Source: Rhodococcoides kyotonense (lineage in GTDB: Bacteria; Actinomycetota; Actinomycetes; Mycobacteriales; Mycobacteriaceae). Taken from it: a stretch of 64,000 nt of DNA. Made by a program: the position numbers and the translations under genes. The stretch lies in contig NZ_LVHI01000003.1 of NCBI RefSeq assembly GCF_001645385.1, forward strand, positions 1 to 64,000, in the 5' to 3' direction. Every line of letters begins with the position of its first letter. The stretch's first letter is position 1. This document shows positions 38,492 through 47,139 of the stretch, piece by piece. The notes beneath the pieces are model-generated. The model saw only the letters and a program-made list of their open reading frames with translations. It did not search any database and had not been told where the DNA came from.

Positions 38492-38878
38492 TCAGAACAG
38501 AGCCGCGATCACGAGGGCGACGAGCGGAGTGACGCCCTGCGTGACCGCCGCTCGGAAGTACGTGCGTCCGCCCGTCGCCAGAACGACGGCCGCGCCGACG
38601 ATGCTCAGGCACGCGAAGATCACGACGGCGTGGCCTGCAGATCCTCCGACGATCAGGCCGCCGACGATGCCGAGTGCGAGGAAGAGGTTGTAGAAGCCCT
38701 GGTTGAAGGCCATCGGCCGGACGGTGTCGGCGTCGGCCTGGCTGGCGACTCCGAACCGCTTCCACACCGTGGGCCTGGTCCAGACGACGCTTTCCATGAC
38801 GAAGATGGCGACGTGGAGCACGGCCGCGAGTGCGGCAAAGACCTGGGCAAGTATCGGCACGGTACGAAATCGTGCCAT
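38492..38878 (-). CDS. DUF1304 membrane protein
   Basis: 128 aa with four membrane helices. The DUF1304 hallmark FVMESVVWTRP and MAFNQGFYNLFLALG blocks are present. Function unknown. Convergent with hisN (3 nt between stops) and divergent from fadE24 across an operator-rich 113-bp gap, so it may share the regulator of the FadE pair. Confidence 0.85.
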   Translation of the reverse strand: MARFRTVPILAQVFAALAAVLHVAIFVMESVVWTRPTVWKRFGVASQADADTVRPMAFNQGFYNLFLALGIVGGLIVGGSAGHAVVIFACLSIVGAAVVLATGGRTYFRAAVTQGVTPLVALVIAALF

Positions 38879-38909
38879 ATCGGCGTTGACGTGCGCGGAC
38901 GTTCCCGTT

Positions 38910-38948
38910 CTTACCGGGGAGTAGACAGCTATCTTACTCGGGAGTAAG
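38910..38948. promoter_or_regulatory. Two tandem palindromic operators upstream of fadE24
   Basis: Site 2, CTTACTCGGGAGTAAG (38933-38948), is a perfect inverted repeat of CTTACTC. Site 1, CTTACCGGGGAGTAG (38910-38924), is an imperfect copy 23 bp upstream. TATCTT (38930-38935) is a likely -10 element overlapping site 2, so binding there would repress. The form suits a TetR-type fatty-acid regulator; none is encoded nearby. Confidence 0.6.
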
Positions 38949-38991
38949 GTTGGCGGAGTCCGAGCCCGACACCGAGAAACAGCTGGTGATC

Positions 38992-40392
38992 ATGAGCAAG
39001 CAAGACAGTGTGATCGAGACGAAGCGCAAGACGCCTCGCGACACATCCGCAATCGGCCTGAACCCGATCAAGCGAGATGCCATCGGCACCGCCATGCGCG
39101 TGCTCACGGCCATCACCGGATCGGAACTGGCGGAGAAGTACAAGATCCGGCAGACCATCGATCGCGTCACGTACGAGGGCACCAAGTCGGGGTTCAAGAC
39201 ACTCGGCGCGGCCACGCGTACCTTCGCGAAGGTCACCGGCGGCGGCAAGCCCAAGCGCCTCGACGACGCCGCGGTCAAGAATCTCGACTACTTCGACCTG
39301 ACGCCCGACGACGAGCAGCGCATGATCGTCGAGACGGTCAAGGAATTCGCCGACGAGATCCTGCGCCCTGCCGCGCACGACGCCGATGCCTCCGCGTCGT
39401 CACCCGAGGATCTGGTTCGTCGTAGCGCCGAGCTGGGCATCACGCTCATCAACGTTCCCGAGGAGCTCGACGGCGCCGCCAGTGAGCGTGGCGCGGTGAC
39501 CAACGCGCTCGTCGCCGAGGCCCTCGCACACGGCGACATGGGCCTCGCGCTTCCGATTCTCGCGCCGAGCGGCGTCGCAATTGCATTGACGCAGTGGGGA
39601 ACCGACGCTCAGCAGCAGACCTACCTCCCGGCGTTCGTCGGCGAGAAGGTCCCGAACGCGGCGGTCGTCGTCAACGAACCTCGTGCACTGTTCGATCCGT
39701 TCTCGTTGCAGACCAAGGCTGTTCGCTCCCCCAGCGGATACAAGCTCAACGGAGTCAAGAGCGTCGTGCCTGCCGCGGGCTCGTCCGAGTTGTTCGTGGT
39801 GGCCGCCGAGCTCGACGGACGGCCGTCGTTCTTCATCGTCGAATCGGATTCCAAAGGCCTTGTCGTCGAGGCGGATCCGAGCATGGGTCTGCGCGCCGCA
39901 GGACTCGGACGGCTGCATCTGACCGATGTAGCCGTTCCCGAATCGGCCCTGCTGGGTGGCGGTGACGCCGACCAGCGTGCGCTCGATTACGCCGACGCCA
40001 TCAGCCTCGCTCGGCTCGGTTGGTCCTCTCTCGCCGTCGGCACCGGCCAAGCAGTCCTCGACTACGTGATTCCCTACGTCAACGACCGCGTGGCATTCGG
40101 CGAACCGATCAGCAACCGACAGGCAGTCGCGTTCATGGTCGCGAACATCGCGATCGAGGTGGATGGTCTGCGTCTGGTCACGCTGCGTGGCGCATCGCGG
40201 GCGGAGCAGGGCAAGTCGTTCGCCCGTGAGGCCGCGCTCGCACGACGCCTTGCATCCGAGAAGGGCATGCAGATCGGCTCCGACGGAGTGCAGTTGCTGG
40301 GTGGCCACGGTTTCACCAAGGAGCACCCGGTGGAGCGTTGGTACCGCGATCTCCGCGCCGTCGGCGTTGCCGAGGGCATCGTACTCATCTGA
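38992..40392 (+). CDS. fadE24: Acyl-CoA dehydrogenase family protein FadE24-like
   Basis: 466 aa with a ~100-residue N-terminal extension before the dehydrogenase domain (from about YFDLTPDDEQRMIVETVKE). The chain ends 6 residues after the EG that aligns with the catalytic EGT of partners (GVAEGIVLI), so the usual C-terminal helix is missing. Such incomplete subunits usually pair with a complete one as alpha2-beta2 enzymes, here FadE23 40 nt downstream. Synteny hisN-fadE24-fadE23 follows M. tuberculosis Rv3137-Rv3140. Start ATG 38992 chosen over TTG 38950, which abuts the operator. Confidence 0.85.
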   Translation: MSKQDSVIETKRKTPRDTSAIGLNPIKRDAIGTAMRVLTAITGSELAEKYKIRQTIDRVTYEGTKSGFKTLGAATRTFAKVTGGGKPKRLDDAAVKNLDYFDLTPDDEQRMIVETVKEFADEILRPAAHDADASASSPEDLVRRSAELGITLINVPEELDGAASERGAVTNALVAEALAHGDMGLALPILAPSGVAIALTQWGTDAQQQTYLPAFVGEKVPNAAVVVNEPRALFDPFSLQTKAVRSPSGYKLNGVKSVVPAAGSSELFVVAAELDGRPSFFIVESDSKGLVVEADPSMGLRAAGLGRLHLTDVAVPESALLGGGDADQRALDYADAISLARLGWSSLAVGTGQAVLDYVIPYVNDRVAFGEPISNRQAVAFMVANIAIEVDGLRLVTLRGASRAEQGKSFAREAALARRLASEKGMQIGSDGVQLLGGHGFTKEHPVERWYRDLRAVGVAEGIVLI

Positions 40393-40431
40393 TTCGTCTC
40401 AACGCGCGAACGAAAGACTCGAGGACACACG

Positions 40432-41655
40432 ATGATCAATCTCGAACTCCCCAAAAAGCTTCGGGCACAGGCGAATCAGGCGCACCAGGTCGCAGCCGAG
40501 ATCTTCCGGCCCATCTCCCGTAAGTACGACCTGGCCGAGCACGCCTACCCCGTCGAGCTGGACACGATGGCGTCCATGGTCGAGGGCATGTCCGACGCGG
40601 GCAACGAGATCGGCGGGGCCGCAGGCGGACGCGAGAAGGACAGCGAATCCGCCCCGAAGCCGAGCAAGACGGCAAATGCCAACGGCGGCAACATGTCCGC
40701 ACTCGTCAACGTCATCGAAACATGCTGGGGCGACGTGGGCCTGACGCTGTCCATCCCCTACCAGGGCCTCGGTAACTCGGCCATCGCTGCAGTGTCCACC
40801 GACGAACAGCTCGAGCGGTTCGGCAAGGTGTGGGCGTCCATGGCGATCACCGAACCCAGCTTCGGTTCGGATTCGGCCGCCGTCACCACCACCGCCGAGC
40901 TCGACGGCGACGAATGGGTGCTCAACGGTGAGAAGATCTACGTCACCGCGGGCGAACGCTCCACCCACATCGTCGTCTGGGCCAGCGTCGACAGGTCCAA
41001 GGGCCGCGCGGCGATCAAGTCGTTCGTCGTCCCGCGGGACGCTCCTGGTCTGAGCGTCGCACGACTCGAGCACAAGCTGGGCATCAAGGCGTCCGACACC
41101 GCCGCACTGCTGCTGGAGAACTGCCGTATCCCGAAGGACAACCTGCTCGGATCGGCGGAGGTCAACACCGAGAAGGGCTTCGCGGGCGTCATGCAAACGT
41201 TCGACAACACGCGCCCGCTCGTCGCAGGCATGGCGATCGGCGTCGCGCGTGCGGCCTTGGAAGAGCTCCGGTCCATTCTCGACGAGGCCGGTGTCGAGAT
41301 CTCGTACACGACCCCCGCGTACAACCAGCACGCAGCGGCAGCCGAGTTCCTGCGTCTCGAAGCCGACTGGGAGGCGTCGCACCTTCTTGCCCTGCGCGCC
41401 GCCTGGATGGCGGACAACAAGGAGCCCAACTCTCTGCAGGCGTCCATGGCCAAGGCCAAGGCGGGACGGTCGGCCACCGAGATCACGCTCAAGGCCGTCG
41501 AACTCGCCGGCAGCTACGGCTACTCCGAACGACTTCTGCTCGAGAAGTGGAGTCGCGATGCCAAGATTCTCGACATCTTCGAAGGCACACAGCAGATTCA
41601 GCAGCTGATCGTCGCCCGTCGCGTACTCGGTAAAACGTCCGCCGAATTGAAGTAG
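40432..41655 (+). CDS. fadE23: Acyl-CoA dehydrogenase FadE23-like
   Basis: 407 aa. Complete acyl-CoA dehydrogenase: FAD motif AITEPSFGSDSAAV, mid-domain LNGEKIYVTAGERS and catalytic Glu in IFEGTQQIQQ near residue 388. A polar insert rich in K, S, G and N (about residues 57-85) precedes the active-site lid. ATG 40432 has GAGGA upstream. The fadE24-fadE23 pair is induced by isoniazid in M. tuberculosis; the substrate remains unassigned there and here. Confidence 0.88.
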   Translation: MINLELPKKLRAQANQAHQVAAEIFRPISRKYDLAEHAYPVELDTMASMVEGMSDAGNEIGGAAGGREKDSESAPKPSKTANANGGNMSALVNVIETCWGDVGLTLSIPYQGLGNSAIAAVSTDEQLERFGKVWASMAITEPSFGSDSAAVTTTAELDGDEWVLNGEKIYVTAGERSTHIVVWASVDRSKGRAAIKSFVVPRDAPGLSVARLEHKLGIKASDTAALLLENCRIPKDNLLGSAEVNTEKGFAGVMQTFDNTRPLVAGMAIGVARAALEELRSILDEAGVEISYTTPAYNQHAAAAEFLRLEADWEASHLLALRAAWMADNKEPNSLQASMAKAKAGRSATEITLKAVELAGSYGYSERLLLEKWSRDAKILDIFEGTQQIQQLIVARRVLGKTSAELK

Positions 41656-41665
41656 CAGAACCGAC

Positions 41666-41709
41666 CGACGAGAGCCCGCTGCATTCGTGCCGCGGGCTCT
41701 CGTCGTTTC
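41666..41709 (+). terminator. Intrinsic terminator of fadE24-fadE23
   Basis: CGACGAGAGCCCGC (41666-41679) pairs perfectly with GCGGGCTCTCGTCG (41692-41705) around a 12-nt loop, followed by TTTCT. Confidence 0.9.
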
Positions 41710-41757
41710 TCCGAAGTTTTTTTCTCGGCCGTGTCGAAAGCGCAGCATTCCGTTCGT

Positions 41758-41772
41758 CTTACATCATGTAAG
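41758..41772. promoter_or_regulatory. 15-bp palindrome upstream of the YciI/sigma pair
   Basis: CTTACATCATGTAAG is a perfect inverted repeat around a central C, 26 nt before the ATG of the YciI gene. It is in the right place for an operator or for an mRNA hairpin near the ribosome site. Only sequence symmetry supports it. Confidence 0.45.
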
Positions 41773-41798
41773 CCGAGAGAAACGACCGAGGAGACACC

Positions 41799-42134
41799 AT
41801 GAAGTACATGCTGCTGATCAACGCACCGAGCGCCGACTTCGACAACGGCTGCACGCCGGAGGACTGGATCCAGTTCGGCAAGGAGATGCAGGACGAAGGC
41901 GTCTTCGTCACCGGATACTCGCTGGCCGATCTGACGAGCGCCACCACCGTTCGGGTCGACGACGACGGACGCCGCAGCATCACCGACGGGCCGTTCGCCG
42001 AAACACGCGAAGTACTCGGTGGTTTCGAGGTCATCGACGTCCCCGACCTCGACGCGGCCCTCGACTGGGCCGCTCGGTGCCCCGGTTCGCAGGGCGGCGG
42101 GACCGTCGTCGTACGCCCGATCGCCGAGTACTGA
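41799..42134 (+). CDS. YciI/DGPF domain protein
   Basis: 111 aa, YCII-related fold starting MKYMLLINAPSAD, with the diagnostic DGPFAETREVLGGFEVIDV. Ribosome site GAGGAG 7 nt upstream. DGPF genes are the constant companions of ECF42 sigma factors, as here (next gene begins 4 nt after the stop). Biochemical role unknown. Confidence 0.9.
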   Translation: MKYMLLINAPSADFDNGCTPEDWIQFGKEMQDEGVFVTGYSLADLTSATTVRVDDDGRRSITDGPFAETREVLGGFEVIDVPDLDAALDWAARCPGSQGGGTVVVRPIAEY

Positions 42135-42138
42135 CCTC

Positions 42139-43398
42139 GTGCGGCGCACGGGCGTGGACAATTCCCTGGACGCGGTGTTCCGCGAAGAACACGGCAGACT
42201 GTTGGCCACACTCGTGCGTCGTTACGGCGATCTCGACCTCGCCGAGGATGTGGCGTCGGACGCGATCGAAGCCGCCCTGGTGCACTGGCCGGTCGACGGC
42301 GTCCCGAAAGCTCCCGGCGCCTGGCTTCTGACGACGGCAAGGCGTCGAGCCGTCGATCGTCTTCGTCGGGACTCGACCTACGCGTCGAAGCTGGCCTTGC
42401 TGCACGTGGATCGCGACCGGGCGGAGTACTCGTCGCCGCCGGACGTGACCGACGCCGAATTTCCCGACGACCGTCTGCAGATGTTCTTCACGTGTTCGCA
42501 CCCGGCGTTGGGACCCGACGACCGCGTCGCGCTGACGTTGCGGTGCCTGGCAGGGTTCACGACGCACGAGGTCGCGCGAGCGTTTCTCGTCACTCCGACC
42601 ACCGCAGGTCAGCGAATAACGAGGGCGAAGAAGAAGATTCGCGACGCGCGCATCCCCTTCCGAGTCCCCGGCGTCGACGAGTTGCCCCACCGCCTCCCCG
42701 GGGTGCTGCAGGTCGTGTATTCCATCTTCACCGAGGGGTACGCCGCATCGACCGGTGACGATCTGATGCGCACCGACCTCGCCGACGAGGCGATACGCCT
42801 CGGCCGCATTCTTCGCGCGCTGCTACCGAGTCAGCGCGAGACGACCGGGTTGCTGGCATTGATGCTGCTGACCCATGCACGGCGTGCCGCTCGCACCGGC
42901 CCGGGCGGTGCCATCGAGATGCTGGAGGAACAGGATCGCACGCTGTGGGACCAGGCCATGATCGACGAAGGGACTGCTCTCGTCGTCGAGGCACTGTCCG
43001 GAGATACCCCTGGGCCGTATGCCGTGCAGGCCGCCATCGCTGCGCTGCACGACGAGGCGCGCACCCCGGACGACGTCGACTGGCCACAGATCGTCGCCCT
43101 GTACGGCGTACTGTCCGTCGTCGCACCGTCTCCTGTCGTCTCGCTGGGCCGTGCGGTGGCCGTCGCGATGCGCGACGGCCCCGAGGTAGGACTTGCACTA
43201 CTCGACGACATCGCCGACGAGCCGATGCTGGCGAACTACTTTCCGTACGCCGCAGCCCGTGGCGACCTGCTGTTGCGGTCGGGCCGGAACGCCGAGGCTG
43301 CCGCAGAGTTCCGACGGGCTCTCGACCTGGCCGGCTCGAACCCGGAACGAGATCTGATGCGACGGCGGATCATCGACGCACGATTCGCGGAGGGCTGA
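42139..43398 (+). CDS. ECF42-type RNA polymerase sigma factor with long C-terminal domain
   Basis: 419 aa. Region 2 (EEHGRLLATLVRRYGDLDLAEDVASDA) and region 4 (CLAGFTTHEVARAFLVTPTTAGQRITRAKKKIR) lie in the first ~185 residues. A ~230-residue TPR-like C-terminal domain (LPHRLPGVLQVVYSIFTEGYAAS onward) is the hallmark of ECF42, thought to replace an anti-sigma factor. No anti-sigma gene adjoins. GTG 42139 is chosen; GTG 42154 is possible. Confidence 0.88.
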   Translation: MRRTGVDNSLDAVFREEHGRLLATLVRRYGDLDLAEDVASDAIEAALVHWPVDGVPKAPGAWLLTTARRRAVDRLRRDSTYASKLALLHVDRDRAEYSSPPDVTDAEFPDDRLQMFFTCSHPALGPDDRVALTLRCLAGFTTHEVARAFLVTPTTAGQRITRAKKKIRDARIPFRVPGVDELPHRLPGVLQVVYSIFTEGYAASTGDDLMRTDLADEAIRLGRILRALLPSQRETTGLLALMLLTHARRAARTGPGGAIEMLEEQDRTLWDQAMIDEGTALVVEALSGDTPGPYAVQAAIAALHDEARTPDDVDWPQIVALYGVLSVVAPSPVVSLGRAVAVAMRDGPEVGLALLDDIADEPMLANYFPYAAARGDLLLRSGRNAEAAAEFRRALDLAGSNPERDLMRRRIIDARFAEG

Positions 43399-43499
43399 AC
43401 CCCCGTTCGCGCTTTCCGCCCGAGCTTTGTGATCGTTCACTACCATCGTTTCTCGACGAACACTGCTGGATCACCGGAACGTTCTCGGGGGAGACGATC

Positions 43500-45143
43500 A
43501 TGTCGGTACGACACAGAGTCGAACGCCACCGCACGCTGACGCACATCGTCGACAGTCTGGGCGCGGTACGCGTGATGAACCGCTCGGGGCTTCTCCCGTT
43601 CCCCCGAATCGATCAGGGGATCGCGTCTCTCCGAGCCGTGCGCAAGTACGGGCCGTTCGCCGGTCCCGTTCACGCGCATGCACATTCGGACACCGATGCC
43701 GACACCGTCGCGCTGATCGACGAGGCGGGCAGCCTCACATATGCGGACCTCGAGCGGATGTCGAATGCGCTCGTCCGAGGGTGGCGCGCCGACGGTATCG
43801 GAGCCGGATCGGTCATGGGTGCCATGGCGCGTAACCACCGACTCCTGGTCACGACGATGCTCGCGGCGGCCAAGGGAGGCGTCCGGCTCGTCATGATGAA
43901 CACCGGCTTCGCCGCCCCGCAGCTGGCCGACGTGGCAGCCAGGGAGCAGGTCGGCGCATTCGTCTTCGACGAGGAATTCTCGGACGTCGCCGCCGCCCTC
44001 TCCCCCGCAGTCACCACATATCTCGCATGGACCGACACGGCGAGCCCGCGCTTGCGGACGCTGGCGTCGATCATCGAGCGAGAATCGACCGCGGCAGTGC
44101 CGGCACCCAAGATCCAGGGGGGATTCGTACTGCTGACCAGCGGAACGACGGGCGCGCCGAAGGGGGCTCCTCGGGATCACACGTCGCCGCTGGCGTCGGC
44201 GCAGTTCCTCGATCGAGTGCCGTTGCGCCGCAACAAGACCATGGTGATGGCGGCACCGATCTTCCACGGCACCGGTTTGTCCCAGTTCGCGCTCGCACTC
44301 GCGCTGGCCGACACCGTCGTGATGCATCGCAAGTTCGATCCGAAGAACACCGTCGAACTGCTCGCACAGCACAAGGCGGACACGCTCGTGCTGGTACCCA
44401 CGATGTTGCAGCGCATCGTCGACCTCGGTCCGGACGTTCTCGATCGGTTCGACACATCCGCTCTGCGCGTCATCTTCGCGGCGGGCTCGTCGATTTCACC
44501 GGATCTGTCGCGTCGGACCGCCCGCGCCTTCGGCCCGGTGTTGCACAACCTGTACGGATCGACCGAAGTCGCCGTGGCGACGGTCGCCACACCCGACGAG
44601 CTCGAGCAGGCTCCCGGCACGGCGGGCCGACCACCGGTGACGTGCCGCGTTCAATTGTTCGATCACGACGACACACCCGTGACGACCGCAGGAACCGTGG
44701 GACGCATCTTCGTCTCCAGTGGCCTCAGCTTCTCCGGTTACACCGACGGACGAGACAAGGAACGCATCGACGGGATGCTGTCGACCGGTGACCTCGGACA
44801 TTTCGACGAAGGCGGTCTGCTCTTCGTCGACGGGCGTGACGACGACATGATCGTGTCCGGCGGCGAGAACGTCTACCCGATCGAGGTGGAGAACCTACTG
44901 GCCGACCGCGACGACGTCGTCGAGGCCGCCGTCGTCGGTGTCGCGGATCCCGACTTCGGACACCGACTCCGGGCGTACGTCGTGCCCACGCCCGCGTCCC
45001 ATCGAGATCCCGACGACATCAAGACCTACGTAAAGGCACATCTCGCGCGGCACAAGGTCCCTCGTGACGTCGTGTTCGTCGACGACCTACCGCGCAACGC
45101 CACCGGCAAGGTCCTCCGACGTCTACTTTCCGACCCTGACTAG
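43500..45143 (+). CDS. Acyl-CoA synthetase (FadD-type AMP-binding protein)
   Basis: 547 aa adenylate-forming enzyme activating a fatty or other carboxylic acid to its CoA thioester. P-loop LLTSGTTGAPKG, YGSTE, STGDLG, hinge GGENVYPIEVE and catalytic Lys in PRNATGKVLRR are intact. The N-terminal ~60 residues resemble membrane-associated FadD proteins. Start ATG 43500 follows GGGGGAG. Chain-length specificity cannot be told. Confidence 0.9.
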   Translation: MSVRHRVERHRTLTHIVDSLGAVRVMNRSGLLPFPRIDQGIASLRAVRKYGPFAGPVHAHAHSDTDADTVALIDEAGSLTYADLERMSNALVRGWRADGIGAGSVMGAMARNHRLLVTTMLAAAKGGVRLVMMNTGFAAPQLADVAAREQVGAFVFDEEFSDVAAALSPAVTTYLAWTDTASPRLRTLASIIERESTAAVPAPKIQGGFVLLTSGTTGAPKGAPRDHTSPLASAQFLDRVPLRRNKTMVMAAPIFHGTGLSQFALALALADTVVMHRKFDPKNTVELLAQHKADTLVLVPTMLQRIVDLGPDVLDRFDTSALRVIFAAGSSISPDLSRRTARAFGPVLHNLYGSTEVAVATVATPDELEQAPGTAGRPPVTCRVQLFDHDDTPVTTAGTVGRIFVSSGLSFSGYTDGRDKERIDGMLSTGDLGHFDEGGLLFVDGRDDDMIVSGGENVYPIEVENLLADRDDVVEAAVVGVADPDFGHRLRAYVVPTPASHRDPDDIKTYVKAHLARHKVPRDVVFVDDLPRNATGKVLRRLLSDPD

Positions 45144-45233
45144 CCCGCAGGCGTCGACTGGGCCGAGAATGGTTGGCGGAGTATCGGGTACACGTGCGTC
45201 GAATGCTCGACGGGTAGCGGAGGAGAAGTGAAC

Positions 45234-45398
45234 ATGTCCGAATGGACGAAGAAGATCAAGGACGAGGCCAGGGGTCTAATCGCCGAGGCCGAGCAGGAGC
45301 TGACCGCACTCGAGGGTGCCGACACCGTCGACCTGACAGCCGACGAGACCGATGCCGATTCCGACGCGGTCGACACCGACACGTCCGAGAAGAACTAG
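45234..45398 (+). CDS. Small acidic protein of unknown function
   Basis: 54 aa. ATG 45234 has a strong ribosome site AGGAG 8 nt upstream and the frame ends at TAG, followed by a terminator. An amphipathic head (MSEWTKKIKDEARGLIAEA) is followed by a tail in which nearly every second residue is D, E or T. Predicted soluble and mostly disordered. I do not recognise the family; the start signal and terminator make it a real gene. Confidence 0.65.
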   Translation: MSEWTKKIKDEARGLIAEAEQELTALEGADTVDLTADETDADSDAVDTDTSEKN

Positions 45399-45412
45399 AT
45401 CTTCACCGCTGC

Positions 45413-45445
45413 CAGAAGGGCGGCGACGTAAGCGTCGCCCTTCTG
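45413..45445. terminator. Hairpin between the small acidic gene and arsR
   Basis: CAGAAGGGCG (45413-45422) pairs with CGCCCTTCTG (45436-45445), with an alternative inner GCGACG/CGTCGC stem. It lies between convergent genes and can serve both. Confidence 0.75.
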
Positions 45446-45476
45446 CTGCTCCAGAATCCGGCTGTCCTTCTGCGCG

Positions 45477-45836
45477 TCACCGGTGCGGCGGTTCGCCGGT
45501 CACCCGGTGATCCGCATAGTTGAAGCCCTCGCGAACCAGTCGTGCGAGGTGCCCGTCGACGATCCGGTACACGACGCGTCGGCCGTCCCTGGTCGTCTCG
45601 ACCATTCCGGTGAAGCGCAATTTCGCGAGATGCTGACTGACCGCTGTCCGCGATGCACCGGTAGCCTCTGTCAGAGTCGACACGTCGGACGGGTCGTGCG
45701 ACAGAATCCACAGCAGGTGAAGCCGTGTGGGATCGGCCAACATGCGGAAGATGTCACTGGCGGATTCCAGCCGGACGCGGTCCGGGTTCGTCCCGTGGTC
45801 GAGACTCGGACTTCGAGTCGGCACCGATTCGGTCAT
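45477..45836 (-). CDS. ArsR-family transcriptional regulator
   Basis: 119 aa winged-helix repressor: ASDIFRMLADPTRLHLLWIL and recognition helix TGASRTAVSQHLAKL, wing RDGRRVVYRI. No cysteine pairs of classical ArsR/CadC sites; the tail has His and Asp residues (GHLARLV, YADHRV) that could bind metal as in NmtR/KmtR types. GGGAGG ribosome site lies 7 nt before ATG 45836, inside the MFS gene, so the two genes overlap by 83 nt. Confidence 0.88.
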   Translation of the reverse strand: MTESVPTRSPSLDHGTNPDRVRLESASDIFRMLADPTRLHLLWILSHDPSDVSTLTEATGASRTAVSQHLAKLRFTGMVETTRDGRRVVYRIVDGHLARLVREGFNYADHRVTGEPPHR

Positions 45837-47043
45837 CGCCACCTCCCTCACTCGACCTCCACAGCAACGAGGCTGCAATCGTCGCCAGTGTAGCGAGCAC
45901 GGCCGAGATCGCCGTCGAGACCGATTGTCCCGCTGCCGCACCGACCCACCCGACGATCGGGTAGGTCAGAAGAAAGCACGCATGTGACAGCGAGAACTGA
46001 GCCGTGAACAGCGCTGTCAGCTCGTCGGCGGCGGCGCAGCGACGGATCACGCGGGCCGTCGGAGTGCCTATTGCCGACGCCGCTGCTCCCGCACCCACCC
46101 ACAGGACGGCGAGACAGATCCAGGCGATCGGGCCGGTAGTGACGACGACAGCGAAGATCGTCGTACAGGCGGTCGTCAACGCCGCTACCGCGCATCCCGT
46201 CAGCATGACGGTGCGGTCCGAGACACGTTTCAGCAGCCGGGGAAGGCACACTGCAACGGCGATGGAGCCTGCGCCGAAGCAGCCCAACAGCAGCGCTACC
46301 TGATCCGCGGACCCATCCAGCCGCGCACGGACGTACACGACCGTGTCGACGACGACGACACTCGTCACCGCGGCCGCGACGAGGTTCATCGCTGCTACTC
46401 CCCGCAACGGTGCTCGAGTCACGAAGTCGCGTGCGCCGGACGTGATTCGCGTGCGAAACGGCACCGGGTCGACCGATCTCATCGACGGTAGCCGGGCGCT
46501 CAGGACCATACTCATCGACGCGGCGAAGCCGGCAGCCGTTCCGACGAACAGCACGTGGTACGAAACCACGGTCAGCAGAGCTGCCGCCACCATCGGACTG
46601 ACGATCGACTCGAGGTCGTACGCGAGCCGGGACAGCGACAATGCCTTCGTGTAGGCGACGTCCTCCCTCAGTAGCGCGGGAATGGTCGATTGGAACGCCG
46701 GTGTGAACGTCGCCGACGCGGACTGCAGGACGAATACGAGCGCGTAGATCTGCCAGGGATGGACGACGAACGGAAGTACGAGCACGCTCGCCGCACGCAC
46801 CGCGTCGGCGGCGACCAGAACCGTCGTACGGTTCACGCGTGCGGTCAGGGCCGACGCGACGGGTGACACCGCGACGTAAGCGACCATCTTGACGCCCAAG
46901 GCCGTGCCGAGGACGGCACCCGCGTCGGATCCGGCGATGTCGAATGCCGCGAGTCCGAGTGCAACCGTCGTCAGCCCGGTACCGATCAGAGCCAGGATCT
47001 GGGCGGTGAACAGGCGTCGGAACCGCGAGTCGGCAAGAGGCAC
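45754..47043 (-). CDS. MFS transporter cotranscribed with ArsR
   Basis: 429 aa, about 12 helices, MFS_3/enterobactin-exporter-like layout. The last ~35 residues (SSEGGGDDRIGADSKSE...) are polar and encoded in the segment shared with arsR. GTG 47043 lies 6 nt after a TAGTCT -10 element (47055-47050), so a leaderless start. Pairing with ArsR suggests an efflux role for metal or another toxic solute, but no metal motif identifies it. Confidence 0.85.
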   Translation of the reverse strand: MPLADSRFRRLFTAQILALIGTGLTTVALGLAAFDIAGSDAGAVLGTALGVKMVAYVAVSPVASALTARVNRTTVLVAADAVRAASVLVLPFVVHPWQIYALVFVLQSASATFTPAFQSTIPALLREDVAYTKALSLSRLAYDLESIVSPMVAAALLTVVSYHVLFVGTAAGFAASMSMVLSARLPSMRSVDPVPFRTRITSGARDFVTRAPLRGVAAMNLVAAAVTSVVVVDTVVYVRARLDGSADQVALLLGCFGAGSIAVAVCLPRLLKRVSDRTVMLTGCAVAALTTACTTIFAVVVTTGPIAWICLAVLWVGAGAAASAIGTPTARVIRRCAAADELTALFTAQFSLSHACFLLTYPIVGWVGAAAGQSVSTAISAVLATLATIAASLLWRSSEGGGDDRIGADSKSESRPRDEPGPRPAGIRQ

Positions 47044-47062
47044 GGAATCAGACTAGCCAATT

Positions 47063-47074
47063 ATGTGCGCACAT
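47063..47074. promoter_or_regulatory. ArsR-type operator in the MFS-arsR promoter
   Basis: ATGTGCGCACAT is a perfect 12-bp palindrome placed 8 bp upstream of the TAGTCT -10 element, in the -35/-10 spacer, the classic site for a repressing ArsR/SmtB protein. Confidence 0.65.
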
Positions 47075-47102
47075 GAGCACGCATTTGACCGCCCGAAAAC
47101 GA

Positions 47103-47136
47103 ACAAGACCGGCACTCGCGCGAGTGCCGGTCTTGT
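47103..47136 (-). terminator. Terminator downstream of tRNA-fMet
   Basis: ACAAGACCGGCACTCG and CGAGTGCCGGTCTTGT form a perfect 16-bp stem with a minimal CG loop. The minus-strand transcript continues into TTCGTTTT. Confidence 0.88.
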
Positions 47137-47139
47137 GGG

